From assembly GCF_001049495.1 (NCBI RefSeq), contig NZ_CDWI01000008.1, forward strand, positions 124,001-188,000: 64,000 bases of DNA, read 5' to 3'. The stretch comes from Microbacterium sp. 3J1 (GTDB taxonomy: Bacteria; Actinomycetota; Actinomycetes; Actinomycetales; Microbacteriaceae). The notes beneath the pieces were generated by a model that saw nothing but the letters and a program-made list of their open reading frames with translations, made no database searches and had not been told where the DNA came from. The position numbers and the translations under genes were made by a program. Below, piece by piece: positions 39,103 to 48,200 of the stretch; position 1 is the stretch's first letter; every line of letters starts with the position of its first letter.

Positions 39103-40371
39103 ATGACCACTCAGACTGCGACGCCACCAGCGACGACAGGCGATAAGCCTCCGCTGCGCATCCTGCTCACGATCCTGCATCTCGCGGGCGTGGGCGTGCT
39201 CGGCGGGATCATCTTCACCACCCTGTCCGGGCTCCTCGGAACCGGCCTGGGACTCCTCTTCGCCGCGGGGATCGGGGCCGTGCTGCTCGTCGGCCTCGTG
39301 TACGCCCTTTTCGGTGTCGGCTGGTTCGAGGTCGCTCGCGTGAGCGCTCTGTACCGCACCCCGATCACCCCGCTGCGCTGGCGGCCGCGCGATCGCCCAG
39401 GTTTCTCCGGGTGGCTGCGCGCACTCGGCCGTCAGGCCATCGACGGGCGGATGTGGAGGGCCATCGCGAACTTCGCCATCGCCTCCATCCTCGGCTGGAT
39501 CGTCCTCAGGCTCGTGTGGGCCGTCGTCTGGTCGATCGCCATCTCGTTCGCTCCGCTGACCGAGGCCGGCGCCGTGATCGGGCCGTTCGGCGGCAGCGGC
39601 ATCGCGGTCGAGTGGGCGCCGCTGGTCGGCATCCTCGGGCTCGCCGCGTCGGTCGCGGGGATCATCGGCCTCGCCTTCCTGCACCGGATGCTGTCGCTCG
39701 CGATCGTCGCCCGCAGCCGCGAGGCGGAGTTGACCGAGCGCGTACGCACGACCACCGCACAGCGCGAAGGGGCCGTCCGCGCTGCGGATGTCGAGCGCAC
39801 CCGCATCGAGCGCGACCTCCATGACGGCGTCCAGCCGCGACTCGTGTCGGTGGGAATGACACTCGGACTCGCGCAGCAAAAGATCGACAACGATCCGGAT
39901 GCCGCGAAAGAGCTGATCGCCGAGGCGCACACCTCCACGAAGGCCGCCATCACCGAACTGCGACAGCTGGCCCGCGGCATCCACGCCTCGGTGCTCGATG
40001 ATCGTGGACTGGACGCGGCGCTCTCGGCGCTCGCGAGCAGGTCGCACATCCCGGTCGTGCTCGATGTGCGGATGGACGGTCGGTGCAGCCGTGAGGCCGA
40101 GGCCGCCGTGTACTTCTCCATCGCGGAATCACTGACCAACGCGGCCAAGCACTCCCGTGCCAGCGAGGCGCGCGTGACCGTGCGACTCCGTGAAGGCGGG
40201 GTGCTCTGGGCACGCGTCGAGGACAACGGAATGGGCGGCGCTCAGGTGCAGCCCGGCGGCGGACTCGACGGCATCGCGAACCGCATCCTCGCGGCAGGCG
40301 GAACGTTCCGACTCGAGAGTCCCGTCGGCGGCCCGACCAGCCTGGAGGTGAACGTGCCATGCGCATCCTGA
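39103..40371 (+). CDS. Two-component sensor histidine kinase (NarX/LuxR-partner type)
   Basis: 422 residues. Five or so membrane helices in the first 210 residues, with no extracytoplasmic sensor domain of note. HisKA_3 dimerisation helix ERTRIERDLHDGVQPRLVSV with the phospho-accepting His240, then HATPase_c with SIAESLTNAAKHSRA (N box) and VEDNGMGG (G1). Start at 39103 selected over 39067 because of the nearby promoter box. Overlaps the response-regulator gene by 13 nt. Confidence 0.93.
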   Translation: MTTQTATPPATTGDKPPLRILLTILHLAGVGVLGGIIFTTLSGLLGTGLGLLFAAGIGAVLLVGLVYALFGVGWFEVARVSALYRTPITPLRWRPRDRPGFSGWLRALGRQAIDGRMWRAIANFAIASILGWIVLRLVWAVVWSIAISFAPLTEAGAVIGPFGGSGIAVEWAPLVGILGLAASVAGIIGLAFLHRMLSLAIVARSREAELTERVRTTTAQREGAVRAADVERTRIERDLHDGVQPRLVSVGMTLGLAQQKIDNDPDAAKELIAEAHTSTKAAITELRQLARGIHASVLDDRGLDAALSALASRSHIPVVLDVRMDGRCSREAEAAVYFSIAESLTNAAKHSRASEARVTVRLREGGVLWARVEDNGMGGAQVQPGGGLDGIANRILAAGGTFRLESPVGGPTSLEVNVPCAS

Positions 40372-41048
40372 TCTGCGAGGACTCGGTCCTGCTGCGAGAG
40401 GGTCTCATCCGACTGCTCGAAGACGCCGGACACACCGTGGTCGCGGCTCTCCCCGACACGTCGGGTCTCGCCGAGGCCGTCGTGGACACCGATCCCGAGC
40501 TCTGCATCCTGGACGTGCGGCTCCCGCCGACGTTCACAGACGAGGGGATCCGTGCGGCGCTCGGACTCCGGGTCACGAATCCGGCGCTGCCGCTGCTCGT
40601 GCTCTCGCAGTACGTCGAGGAGCGCTACGCGTCGGACCTCATCGCGGCGCAGGGCGGCCCGCTCGGCTACCTGCTCAAGGATCGGGTGGCGGACGTCGCG
40701 GAGTTCCTCGCGTCCGTGCAGCGGATCTCGGAGGGTGCGACCGTGCTCGACCCCGAGGTCGTGGCGCAGCTGCTCACCCGACGCAACCGCGACGATCGGA
40801 TGCTGCGGCTGACCGAGCGCGAGCGCACCGTGCTCGCACTGATCGCCGAGGGGAAGTCGAACCAGGCGATCGCGGGACTGCTCTTCCTCTCGGAGGCCAG
40901 CGTCGAGAAGCACATCACCGCGATCTTCCAGAAGCTGGGCTTCGAGCAGGACGAGTCGGGCAACCGACGCGTGCTCGCCGCCCTCGCCCACATCGAGAAC
41001 ACCGGAGGATCGATTCCTCCGACCGGCCAGACGGGAACGGGACGATGA
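40359..41048 (+). CDS. LuxR/NarL-family response regulator
   Basis: 229 residues. Receiver domain with Asp52 as phosphorylation site (CILDVRLPP) and acidic pocket ICEDS, then the LuxR HTH: RLTERERTVLALIAEGKSNQ and AIAGLLFLSEASVEKHITAI, FQKLGFEQDESGNRRV. Partner of the kinase just upstream. The start lies within the kinase end, so both are coupled; the DUF4097 gene follows with an ATGA overlap. Confidence 0.95.
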   Translation: MRILICEDSVLLREGLIRLLEDAGHTVVAALPDTSGLAEAVVDTDPELCILDVRLPPTFTDEGIRAALGLRVTNPALPLLVLSQYVEERYASDLIAAQGGPLGYLLKDRVADVAEFLASVQRISEGATVLDPEVVAQLLTRRNRDDRMLRLTERERTVLALIAEGKSNQAIAGLLFLSEASVEKHITAIFQKLGFEQDESGNRRVLAALAHIENTGGSIPPTGQTGTGR

Positions 41049-41995
41049 CCACGAATGAGAACGACTTCCAGGGGGGCCACACGCCCCTCACTCCGCCTCC
41101 GGCGTCGGCCTCGGCATCGGCCGAGCCCACGGCTCCGCAGCCGGGTCCTCAGCCGACGCCGCAGCAGCCGCCGGCGGACCCGGGTGCGCGGTCGTCGGGC
41201 AAGACGGCGATCATGGTCACCACGGCCATCGTCGGCGGGCTCGCGCTCCTGGGCACGGGCGGAACCGCGGCGTTCGCGGCGACCGGCACCCTGCTGACCT
41301 CGTCGGATCGGAGCGACTCCGTGCAGACGCAGGATGCGTCGGGACTCGAGAGACTCGCGCTCGACGTGGATGCCGGCAACATGCGCATCGAGTTCGGCGA
41401 TGTCGACGATGCCGAGCTCGCGGTGACGAACGGTCGCGGCCCCGGGTGGACCTTCGAGCGCGAGGGCGATGAGCTGGTCGTGCGGAGCCCGGAGTTCCGC
41501 TGGGGCTGGTGGTTCGACGGCTGGTTCGGCGACGACGAGTCCGCCGTGCTCACCCTGCCCGAGACGCTGCGCGAGGCCGCGCTCGACGCCGACCTCACGC
41601 TCGACGCCGGCAGCCTCGACGTGATCGGCGACTTCGGTGCGCTCGACATCTCGGTGAATGCGGGCGCCCTCGATCTCGAGGGGGCGGCGACTGCTCTCGA
41701 CATCGATATGAGCGCAGGCCGAGCGGACGTCCTGGCCGACGGCGTCGACGAGGCGGTGTTCCAGGTGTCGGCGGGCGACCTCGACGTCGAGCTGACAGGG
41801 CAGGCTCCGACGCAGACGACGATCGACGTCAGCGCCGGATCGGTCGATCTCACGGTTCCGAGCAGCTCGTACACGATCTCGCAGAACGTCAGCGCGGGGA
41901 CCCTCGACGCTCAGGTCGACCAGTCCTCGGACTCGCGGCGCCTCATCGACGTCACCCTGTCTGCGGGCAGCGTGACCATCCGTCCCGGCGGATGA
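41045..41995 (+). CDS. DUF4097-type membrane-anchored beta-repeat protein
   Basis: 316 residues. Pro-rich cytoplasmic N-terminus (PPPASASASAEPTAPQPGPQ), one membrane helix (about 55-80), then an extracytoplasmic right-handed beta repeat with recurring ALDxDxSAGxxDV units (LDAGSLDVIGDFGALDISVN; AGALDLEG; SAGRADVLAD; SAGDLDVEL; SAGSVDLTV; SAGTLDAQV). DUF4097-like adhesin/stress proteins are commonly cotranscribed with LiaS/LiaR-like systems, so this is a likely envelope-stress effector of the two-component pair. Confidence 0.82.
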   Translation: MTTNENDFQGGHTPLTPPPASASASAEPTAPQPGPQPTPQQPPADPGARSSGKTAIMVTTAIVGGLALLGTGGTAAFAATGTLLTSSDRSDSVQTQDASGLERLALDVDAGNMRIEFGDVDDAELAVTNGRGPGWTFEREGDELVVRSPEFRWGWWFDGWFGDDESAVLTLPETLREAALDADLTLDAGSLDVIGDFGALDISVNAGALDLEGAATALDIDMSAGRADVLADGVDEAVFQVSAGDLDVELTGQAPTQTTIDVSAGSVDLTVPSSSYTISQNVSAGTLDAQVDQSSDSRRLIDVTLSAGSVTIRPGG

Positions 41996-41999
41996 GCGG

Positions 42000-42045
42000 T
42001 CGAGGGCGGGAGCTCCTCACGGCTCCCGCCCTCGATTGGGTATTT
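42000..42045 (+). terminator. Terminator of the two-component operon
   Basis: TCGAGGGCGGGAGC (42000-42013) pairs perfectly with GCTCCCGCCCTCGA (42022-42035), followed by TTGGGTATTT. Confidence 0.85.
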
Positions 42046-42078
42046 CGAAGAATCTCCGGTAAAGTTTCGGAGGTTGAC

Positions 42079-42152
42079 GGGGCTATAGCTCAGGCGGTTA
42101 GAGCGCTTCACTGATAATGAAGAGGTCCCAGGTTCAAGTCCTGGTAGCCCCA
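42079..42152 (+). tRNA. tRNA-Ile (GAT anticodon)
   Basis: 74 nt cloverleaf: acceptor GGGGCTA/TAGCCCC, D-loop with AGCTCAGGCGGTTAGAGC, anticodon stem CTTCA/TGAAG with loop CTGATAA (anticodon GAT), T-arm CCAGGTTCAAGTCCTGG, discriminator A. CCA is not encoded. Confidence 0.97.
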
Positions 42153-42178
42153 CTCCTCAATTCAAGAAACACCCTCAC

Positions 42179-42251
42179 GGGGCCTTAGCTCAGTTGGTAG
42201 AGCGCCTGCTTTGCAAGCAGGATGTCAGGAGTTCGAATCTCCTAGGCTCCA
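42179..42251 (+). tRNA. tRNA-Ala (TGC anticodon)
   Basis: 73 nt: acceptor GGGGCCT/AGGCTCC with one G-U pair, anticodon stem CTGCT/AGCAG around TTTGCAA (anticodon TGC), T-arm AGGAGTTCGAATCTCCT. It lies 26 nt after tRNA-Ile; the pair is usual after gyrA in Actinobacteria. Confidence 0.97.
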
Positions 42252-42271
42252 CACTGTGTTGAGACAGTTCG

Positions 42272-42306
42272 AGAAGGCCCCGCCATGTGCGGGGCCTTCT
42301 CGTTTT
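42272..42306 (+). terminator. Terminator after the tRNA pair
   Basis: AGAAGGCCCCGC and GCGGGGCCTTCT form a 12-bp stem around CATGT, followed by CGTTTTCT. Confidence 0.92.
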
Positions 42307-42463
42307 CTCGGAGGTTCTTCCTCCACAGGTGTGGATGGATCTGTTAACAACTCGGGCGTCCTACAAGAAAGACGGTCACCCGTGTTCTCGGCGGCGATTC
42401 CGGTGGTCTTGGCATTCCTGGAACTCGATTTCAACCCCCCTTCTTCGACCAGGTCGGCCAGCG

Positions 42464-42469
42464 TAGGGT
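42464..42469 (+). promoter_or_regulatory. -10 box TAGGGT, leaderless start of 93-residue gene
   Basis: TAGGGT ends 6 nt before the ATG at 42476; the spacer CCTTCC contains no Shine-Dalgarno. The 157 bp from the tRNA terminator to this box show nothing else I can name. Confidence 0.55.
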
Positions 42470-42475
42470 CCTTCC

Positions 42476-42757
42476 ATGAGCGAGGTGAAGTTGATGGTTC
42501 AGACCGAGGTCACGTTCGATGGGATGAGCTTCGTGCTCGCTCAGAACGAGGACGTCCAGGAGATCCGGCGTCAGATCGAGGCCGCAGTCCAGACCGCCGG
42601 GACCTTCATCGACATCGTGGTCGTCGGCAACCGCCAGGTGAGCGTGTTGATCACTCCGCGCAGCCATGTCACGATCAGCACCGCGGCGGTCGCCTTCGAC
42701 GCACGAGACACCGGCGAGCTGGATTCCCCGTTCGGCGGGTACTACGACCTCCTCTGA
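42476..42757 (+). CDS. Small protein of unknown function
   Basis: 93 residues, alternating beta/alpha pattern: VQTEVTFDGMSFVLAQNEDV, QEIRRQIEAAVQTAG, IDIVVVGNRQVSVLITPRSH. Soluble, acidic, no signal peptide. No domain recognised. Its own leaderless promoter and a shared bidirectional terminator at 42754-42788 support it as a real gene. Confidence 0.75.
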   Translation: MSEVKLMVQTEVTFDGMSFVLAQNEDVQEIRRQIEAAVQTAGTFIDIVVVGNRQVSVLITPRSHVTISTAAVAFDARDTGELDSPFGGYYDLL

Positions 42758-42788
42758 CCCCTCGGGGCGGTGCAGCCCCGAGGGTCAG
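42754..42788. terminator. Bidirectional terminator-like hairpin between convergent genes
   Basis: CTGACCCCTCGGGGC pairs with GCCCCGAGGGTCAG with one bulged C. It begins at the stop codon of the 93-residue gene and lies just past the DUF4383 stop on the other strand. Confidence 0.65.
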
Positions 42789-42799
42789 AGCCGAGGAAG

Positions 42800-43273
42800 T
42801 CAGGCCCGAGCCGCTCGCCCGCCGTTGCCCGGGACGCGAGGGTCGCGGGAGACGAAGATGCCGAGCAGCACCATGCCGATGCCGAGGCCGAGGTGCAGCC
42901 AGTTGTCTGCGTCGTTCACCGGAAGGAAGTTGAGCTGCTCGTTGCCGACGGCGATCAGGCCGTAGAGCCAGACGACGAGGTAGGCGAGCCCGCCGATGAT
43001 GAGATAGAGGCGGGATGCACGGGCGCGAGCGGCCACGGCGATTCCGGCGACCGCGAAGGCGAGGTGCACGAAGTTGTGGAGGACCGAGACCTGGAACAGG
43101 CCCAGCAGTTGGGCCTCCGACCCGGCACCCGCTCCGTGCAGGTGCTCGGCGGAGTGCGTGAGGCCCGGGATGAAACCGGCGATCCCGACCAGGAGGAAGA
43201 CGATGCCCACGATGAGCGCCGTCTTCTGGATCGGGGTCTCGGCGAAACGCTGTGTACGTGCGGTGTCACTCAT
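42800..43273 (-). CDS. DUF4383 membrane protein
   Basis: 157 residues with four membrane helices. The DUF4383 pattern is seen in ALIVGIVFLLVGIAGFIPGL, VSVLHNFVHLAFAVAGIAVA, and the end LIAVGNEQLNFLPVNDADNW followed by HLGLGIGMVLLG. The ATG at 43273 has GGAGGA 6 nt upstream; the further upstream ATG at 43360 is unsupported. Function unknown. Confidence 0.85.
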   Translation of the reverse strand: MSDTARTQRFAETPIQKTALIVGIVFLLVGIAGFIPGLTHSAEHLHGAGAGSEAQLLGLFQVSVLHNFVHLAFAVAGIAVAARARASRLYLIIGGLAYLVVWLYGLIAVGNEQLNFLPVNDADNWLHLGLGIGMVLLGIFVSRDPRVPGNGGRAARA

Positions 43274-43414
43274 GATGTCCTCCATGTCGGTGCGGCCGCG
43301 ATGCGGCGCTGCGTGGTTCGCCTGACCGTAGCGACGTGCCGGAGTGACGGAAGAGGGCATTGACGAGATCGGCGGTTCAGCGGTATCACCCCGCGTCGGG
43401 ATCGATCTCCGGTG

Positions 43415-43927
43415 TCAGAGTCCAGGTCCTCGGATGATCCGCACCGGACCCCGCGCCTCGCGGATGCTCACGGGTTCACCCTTCTGCGTCACGACGATCT
43501 CCGCGCGATCCGCGAGATCAGCGGCGACCCGTCGCACCTCGGGCATCAGGGTCCGCCACGATTCGCCTCCCAGCGTGCGAGCGACGTCGCTCGGGCAGAT
43601 GGACGACCCCGAGCGCTTGCGCGTCAGCGCCCGGATGACGGAGGCGATCCGCTCGTCGAACGCCTCGCCCGCGCGATCCTCCCACCAGGGGACTCCGCGC
43701 TCGCCGAGGGCGGTCTTCGCATCCTGCACCCGGCGGCGCGCATCGTCTTCGGATGCCTTCACGGCGCGCCGGGCGGCCATGAGCTCGTCGACGAGCTCCT
43801 GACGGAATCCCTCGGGGATCGACGGGTCCGTGGCGCGCCAGCGCCGCCCGTCGATGATCATGTGGTGACCGTCCTCGGTGCGCTCGGGTCCGGCGTCGGT
43901 CGCCGTCTCGCGGTCCTGTCCTGCCAT
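43415..43927 (-). CDS. DUF3253 domain-containing protein
   Basis: 170 residues. The N-terminal part contains WRATDPSIPEGFRQELVDEL and an alpha-helical MAARRAVKASEDDARRRVQD, a small Trp-rich unit also found alone in actinobacteria. The C-terminal 75 residues (DERIASVIRALTRKRSGSSI, CPSDVARTLGGESWRTLMPE, VRRVAADLADRAEIVVTQKG) match DUF3253, a winged-helix-like fold. Start placed at 43927 because GAGGG is close upstream and the reading beyond is unlike protein. Function unknown. Confidence 0.72.
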   Translation of the reverse strand: MAGQDRETATDAGPERTEDGHHMIIDGRRWRATDPSIPEGFRQELVDELMAARRAVKASEDDARRRVQDAKTALGERGVPWWEDRAGEAFDERIASVIRALTRKRSGSSICPSDVARTLGGESWRTLMPEVRRVAADLADRAEIVVTQKGEPVSIREARGPVRIIRGPGL

Positions 43928-43991
43928 ACCCTCAGCGTCGCCGATGTGGAGCCGGCGCTGCAGCCCCTTGACGCATGCACGGCGGATCGGA

Positions 43992-45005
43992 TCAGACGGT
44001 CGAACGCCTCTCGATGAGCCGCATCGGCAGCACGACGCTCTCGAACGCACGGGTGCGGTCGCTGAGTCGGGCGACAGCGAGGCGCGCGGCGTGACGTCCG
44101 AGAGCCTCGACGTCTCCGGTGACGACGCTCACGCCCAGGACGCGGGCCCACTCCGGCTCGTCGAAGCCGATCACGGCCGGTCGTTCGTGCGGGGTCATCG
44201 ATGCGGTCTCCTCCATGACCCCGAGCAGGATGCGGTTGTTCCCCGCGACGATCGCGGTGGGCGGATCATCGAGCGCGAGCAGGTCGCGCGCGCACTCTCG
44301 CGAGGAGGCGACGTCGTGCGCGTCGGTGCGCAGCAGGTCGCGCCAGCGCTCTCCCGAGGCGTCGAGGATGTCGCCCATGCCGGCCAGGCGCTGCCGATAC
44401 GTCGGAAGCCACGCGTAGTCGCCGATGAACGCGATCCGGGTGTGCCCGGCGTCGATCAGGTGCTGTGCGGCCGATCGTCCGCCCTCGCGGTTGTCGAAGA
44501 CGACGGAGTCGGCGGCGAGGTTCTCGGCGGGCCGGTCGACGAAGACGACGGGGATGCCTCGAGCCTGCAGCTGCGCGTAGTCGGAATGATCGGTCATGGC
44601 CGACACCGTGATGACGGCCTTCGTCTGCCGGTCGGCGAGATCGTGGGCGACGAGCTGCTCCTGCTCGGCCGACTCCCGGGAGTTGGCGACAGACAGGTGC
44701 ATTCCCCGGGTGCGGATCTCGTCTTCGATGGCGTGAGCGAGCGCCGAGTAGAAGGGGTTCGTGAAGTCGCCGGTGATGAGGCCGATGGAGTCGGCGAGGC
44801 GGCCGCTGGCGAGCAGGCTCGCCGCCGCGTTGCGCTGATAGTCGAGTTCCGCGGCCGCCGCGAGGACGCTCGCAAGGGTCTTCTCACTGACGTAGGACTC
44901 ACCGCCGAGCGCGCGCGACGCGGTCTTCAGGCTCACGCCTGCGCGAGCGGCGACCTGGGCGAGCGTCGGTCTCGTCGCAGGGACGCCGCTGTCGGATCGA
45001 TTCAT
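43992..45005 (-). CDS. LacI-family transcriptional regulator, likely of the GH92 gene
   Basis: 337 residues. N-terminal HTH PTLAQVAARAGVSLKTASRA and hinge ELDYQRNAAASLLASGRL, then a periplasmic-binding-protein-like sugar-sensing domain (DSIGLITGDFTNPFYSALAH; STAVIAGNNRILLGV region). An AAGGGA ribosome binding site precedes the ATG. It diverges from the GH92 gene; a LacI-type operator at 45127-45144 lies between, implying sugar-dependent control of that gene and of itself. Confidence 0.92.
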   Translation of the reverse strand: MNRSDSGVPATRPTLAQVAARAGVSLKTASRALGGESYVSEKTLASVLAAAAELDYQRNAAASLLASGRLADSIGLITGDFTNPFYSALAHAIEDEIRTRGMHLSVANSRESAEQEQLVAHDLADRQTKAVITVSAMTDHSDYAQLQARGIPVVFVDRPAENLAADSVVFDNREGGRSAAQHLIDAGHTRIAFIGDYAWLPTYRQRLAGMGDILDASGERWRDLLRTDAHDVASSRECARDLLALDDPPTAIVAGNNRILLGVMEETASMTPHERPAVIGFDEPEWARVLGVSVVTGDVEALGRHAARLAVARLSDRTRAFESVVLPMRLIERRSTV

Positions 45006-45126
45006 GCGTCCCTTTCGTCGCCTCCACAGGCGGATAGCTCATTATGGCCGTGGTCCGGAGACCTCGAGATACCGGCACGAGGTCGTCCTTCCCCCGTGGC
45101 CGATGACTGTGATAGCGTCCTCAGCA

Positions 45127-45144
45127 TATGACAGCGATGTCATA
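45127..45144. promoter_or_regulatory. LacI-type operator between lacI-like gene and GH92 gene
   Basis: TATGACAGCGATGTCATA: 7-bp arms TATGACA/TGTCATA around a centred CpG, the hallmark of LacI/GalR operators. It is the only such palindrome I found in the 202-bp divergent region. Confidence 0.75.
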
Positions 45145-45207
45145 CGGTCACGCGGTTCCCCAGACACCGCGATCATGACGACACACTGCAGTGTTAGAGG
45201 AGCAACC

Positions 45208-48200
45208 ATGAGGGTTTCCCGCCCGACGAATGCGCGGCGCGCTCGCCGATCGATCCTGGCCGCCGGCGTCGCCGCATCGGTCGGTCTCGCGATGCTGACG
45301 CCGATCACCGCGACTGCCGCCGCCGGAGAGACGACCTTCGCGTCGTCATTCGAGGCGACCGACGCGGCGCCGGCGCTCGCCGGCACGGGCAGCCCGGTCA
45401 ACGTCACCGGCAGCCGCTTCACGCCGGGCAGCGTGCTCGGAGACGTGGCGGCGGTGACGGCATCCGCGGAGAACGCCCCGAACGAGGCCGCGACCTTCGT
45501 CGCAGACGGCAACGCGGGATCCAAGTGGCTCGCGTTCGCCAACACGGGCTGGGTGCAGTACGAGCTCGCCTCCCCCCACCCGATGGTGAGCTACACCCTG
45601 ACCTCCGGGAACGATGCGCCCGAACGCGATCCTGCCGACTTCCGGGTGCAGGGATCCACTGACGGTACGGACTGGGTCACGATCGACGAGCGCAGCGGAG
45701 AGCTGTTCACCGGTCGCGGAGAGACACGCAGCTTCACTCTCGCTGCGCCGAGCACCGGGTACCGGTACTACCGCCTCGAGGTGCTCGCCACGAGGACCCC
45801 GACCGCCGGCATCGTGCAGCTGGCGGGGTGGGAGCCGATCGCGGTCGACGGCGCGACGCCTGACGCGGCTGACCTGCTGCTGCAGGTCGGCAGCGGCCCG
45901 ACGAGCTCCGACACGGCGAAGACCGGAGTCGGGTTCACCGGCACGAAGGCGCTGCAGTACGCCGGACGCCACCTCGCTGCAGGGCCCGCTTCGTCGTCCA
46001 CCGTCCTCTACGAGGACGTCGCGATCGACGTGGCCGACGACAGCGAGCTCTCGTACCTCGTCTTCCCGGAGCTCGACGGCGAGCAGACGTATGCGGCGAC
46101 CTTCGTCGCCGTCGACCTCTCGTTCACCGACGGCTCGACGCTCTCGACCAGCGGCGCGATCGACGCCTACGGCTACGGAGCGACGGCTCGGCAGCAGGGT
46201 CAGGCCAACGTGCTGTGGCCCAATCAGTGGAACAAGGTGACCGTCGACCTCGGTCAGTCGGCGGGCAAGACCGTCGACGACATCGTGTTCACCTATGACC
46301 ACCCGGGCGCCGATGTGAAGGGCATCGAGGTGCCCACCGGGGCGACCGCGTTCAGCGGCTGGCTCGACGATGTCGAGATCGGCGCGGCCGAGGAGCGCGA
46401 CACCTCTGACGGGCTCGTCTCCTACGTCGACACCCGCCGAGGGACGAACTCGACCGGTGGCTTCTCCCGAGGCAACAACCTGCCCGCCGTGGGCTGGCCC
46501 AACGGCTTCAACTTCATCACCCCCATGACCAACGCCGACAACGTCGGCACGATCTACCAGTACCAGCGTGCGAACACCGCGCAGAACCTGCCCGCCCTCA
46601 ACGGCATCGGCTTCTCGCACCAGCCCAGCATCTGGATGGGAGACCGCAACCAGATCGCGGTGCTCCCCGCCGCGAACGGCAATCCCACGTCATCGCTCAA
46701 CGATCGCAAGCTCACGTTCCACCACGAGAACGAGATCGCTCGACCCGACATCTACAGCGTCGACTTCGACAACGGCATCCAGACCGATGTGACGGCGACC
46801 GACCACGGAGCGATCTACCGTTTCGAGTTCACCGGGGACACGAGCTCCATCCTCATCGATCAGCTCGTGGACTCGTCGAAGCTCTCGATCTCTGGCGACA
46901 CGGTCTCGGGATGGGTCGACGGCGGGTCCGGATGGCCCGGGCGCACCCGCATGTTCGTCTACGGCACGTTCGACCAGGAGCCGACCGCCTCGGGTGCGAC
47001 CACCCAGGGTGACCGCAACGGCACCGCGCGCTTCGCGGCATTCGACACGACCTCCGACCGGACGGTCGAGCTGCGTCTGTCGTCGTCGTTCATCTCGCAG
47101 GATCAGGCGAAGAAGAACCACGCCTTCGAGGTCGACGGCGTGTCGTTCGACGAGGCGCACGCTGCGGTCCGCGATGCCTGGAACGAGCGCCTCGGCGTCG
47201 TGCACGACGTCGTAGGCGCCAGCGAGCACCAGCTCGTCACCCTCTACTCCAGCCTGTACCGGCTGAACCTCTACCCGAACTCGCAGTTCGAGAACACCGG
47301 CACCGAAACCGACCCCGTCTACCAGTACGCCAGCCCCGTCTCCCCGACCTCGGGCGCGGCGTCGGACACTCAGACCAACGCCAAGATCGTGGACGGCAAG
47401 GTCTACGTCAACAACGGGTTCTGGGACACCTACCGCACGGCCTGGCCCCTGTACTCCCTGCTGTACCCGGACGTCACGGAAGAACTCGTCGACGGGTTCG
47501 TGCAGCAGTACCGCGACGGCGGCTGGGTCGCCCGGTGGTCGTCGCCCGGATACGCGGATCTCATGACCGGCACCAGCTCCGACGTCGCCTTCGCCGAGGC
47601 CTACCTCGCCGGCGCGCTCGACACCGACACGGCGCTCGAGGCGTACGACGCGGCGGTCAAGAACGCGACGGTGCTTCCGGCATCCAACGCCGTCGGGCGT
47701 AAGGGCCTCGCGCAGTCGATCTTCCTCGGGTACACCGAGGCCACGACGCACGAGAGTGCCTCGTGGGGACTCGAGGGGTACATCAACGACTTCGGCATCG
47801 CCGAGATGGCGGCCGCCCTCGCCGATGACCCGAACACCCCGGCCGAGCGGGTGGCGCAGCTGAAGGAGGAGGCCACCTACTTCGAGGCGCGTGCCGAGCA
47901 CTACGTCGAGATGTTCAACCCCGAGGCCGGGACCTTCACATCGCGCAACGCCGACGGCTCGTGGACGAGCGGCGCGGAGTTCGACAAGAAGGCCTGGGGC
48001 GGAGCCTTCACCGAGGCCAGCGCCTGGACCTTCGGGTTCCACGCACCGCACGACGTCGACGGTCTCGCCGCGCTGTACGGCGGACGTCAGCAGCTGCTCG
48101 ACGTCATGCACGACTTCCTCACCATCCGGGAGAAGGCCGACCACTCCGGCATCCACGAGGCTCGAGAGGCACGGGACGTGCGACTCGGGATGCTGGGGAT

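Noticed and set aside
45004..45207. N-terminal extension of the GH92 protein to 45004
   Set aside because: It would overlap the LacI gene and its operator; signal peptide and Shine-Dalgarno fit 45208.
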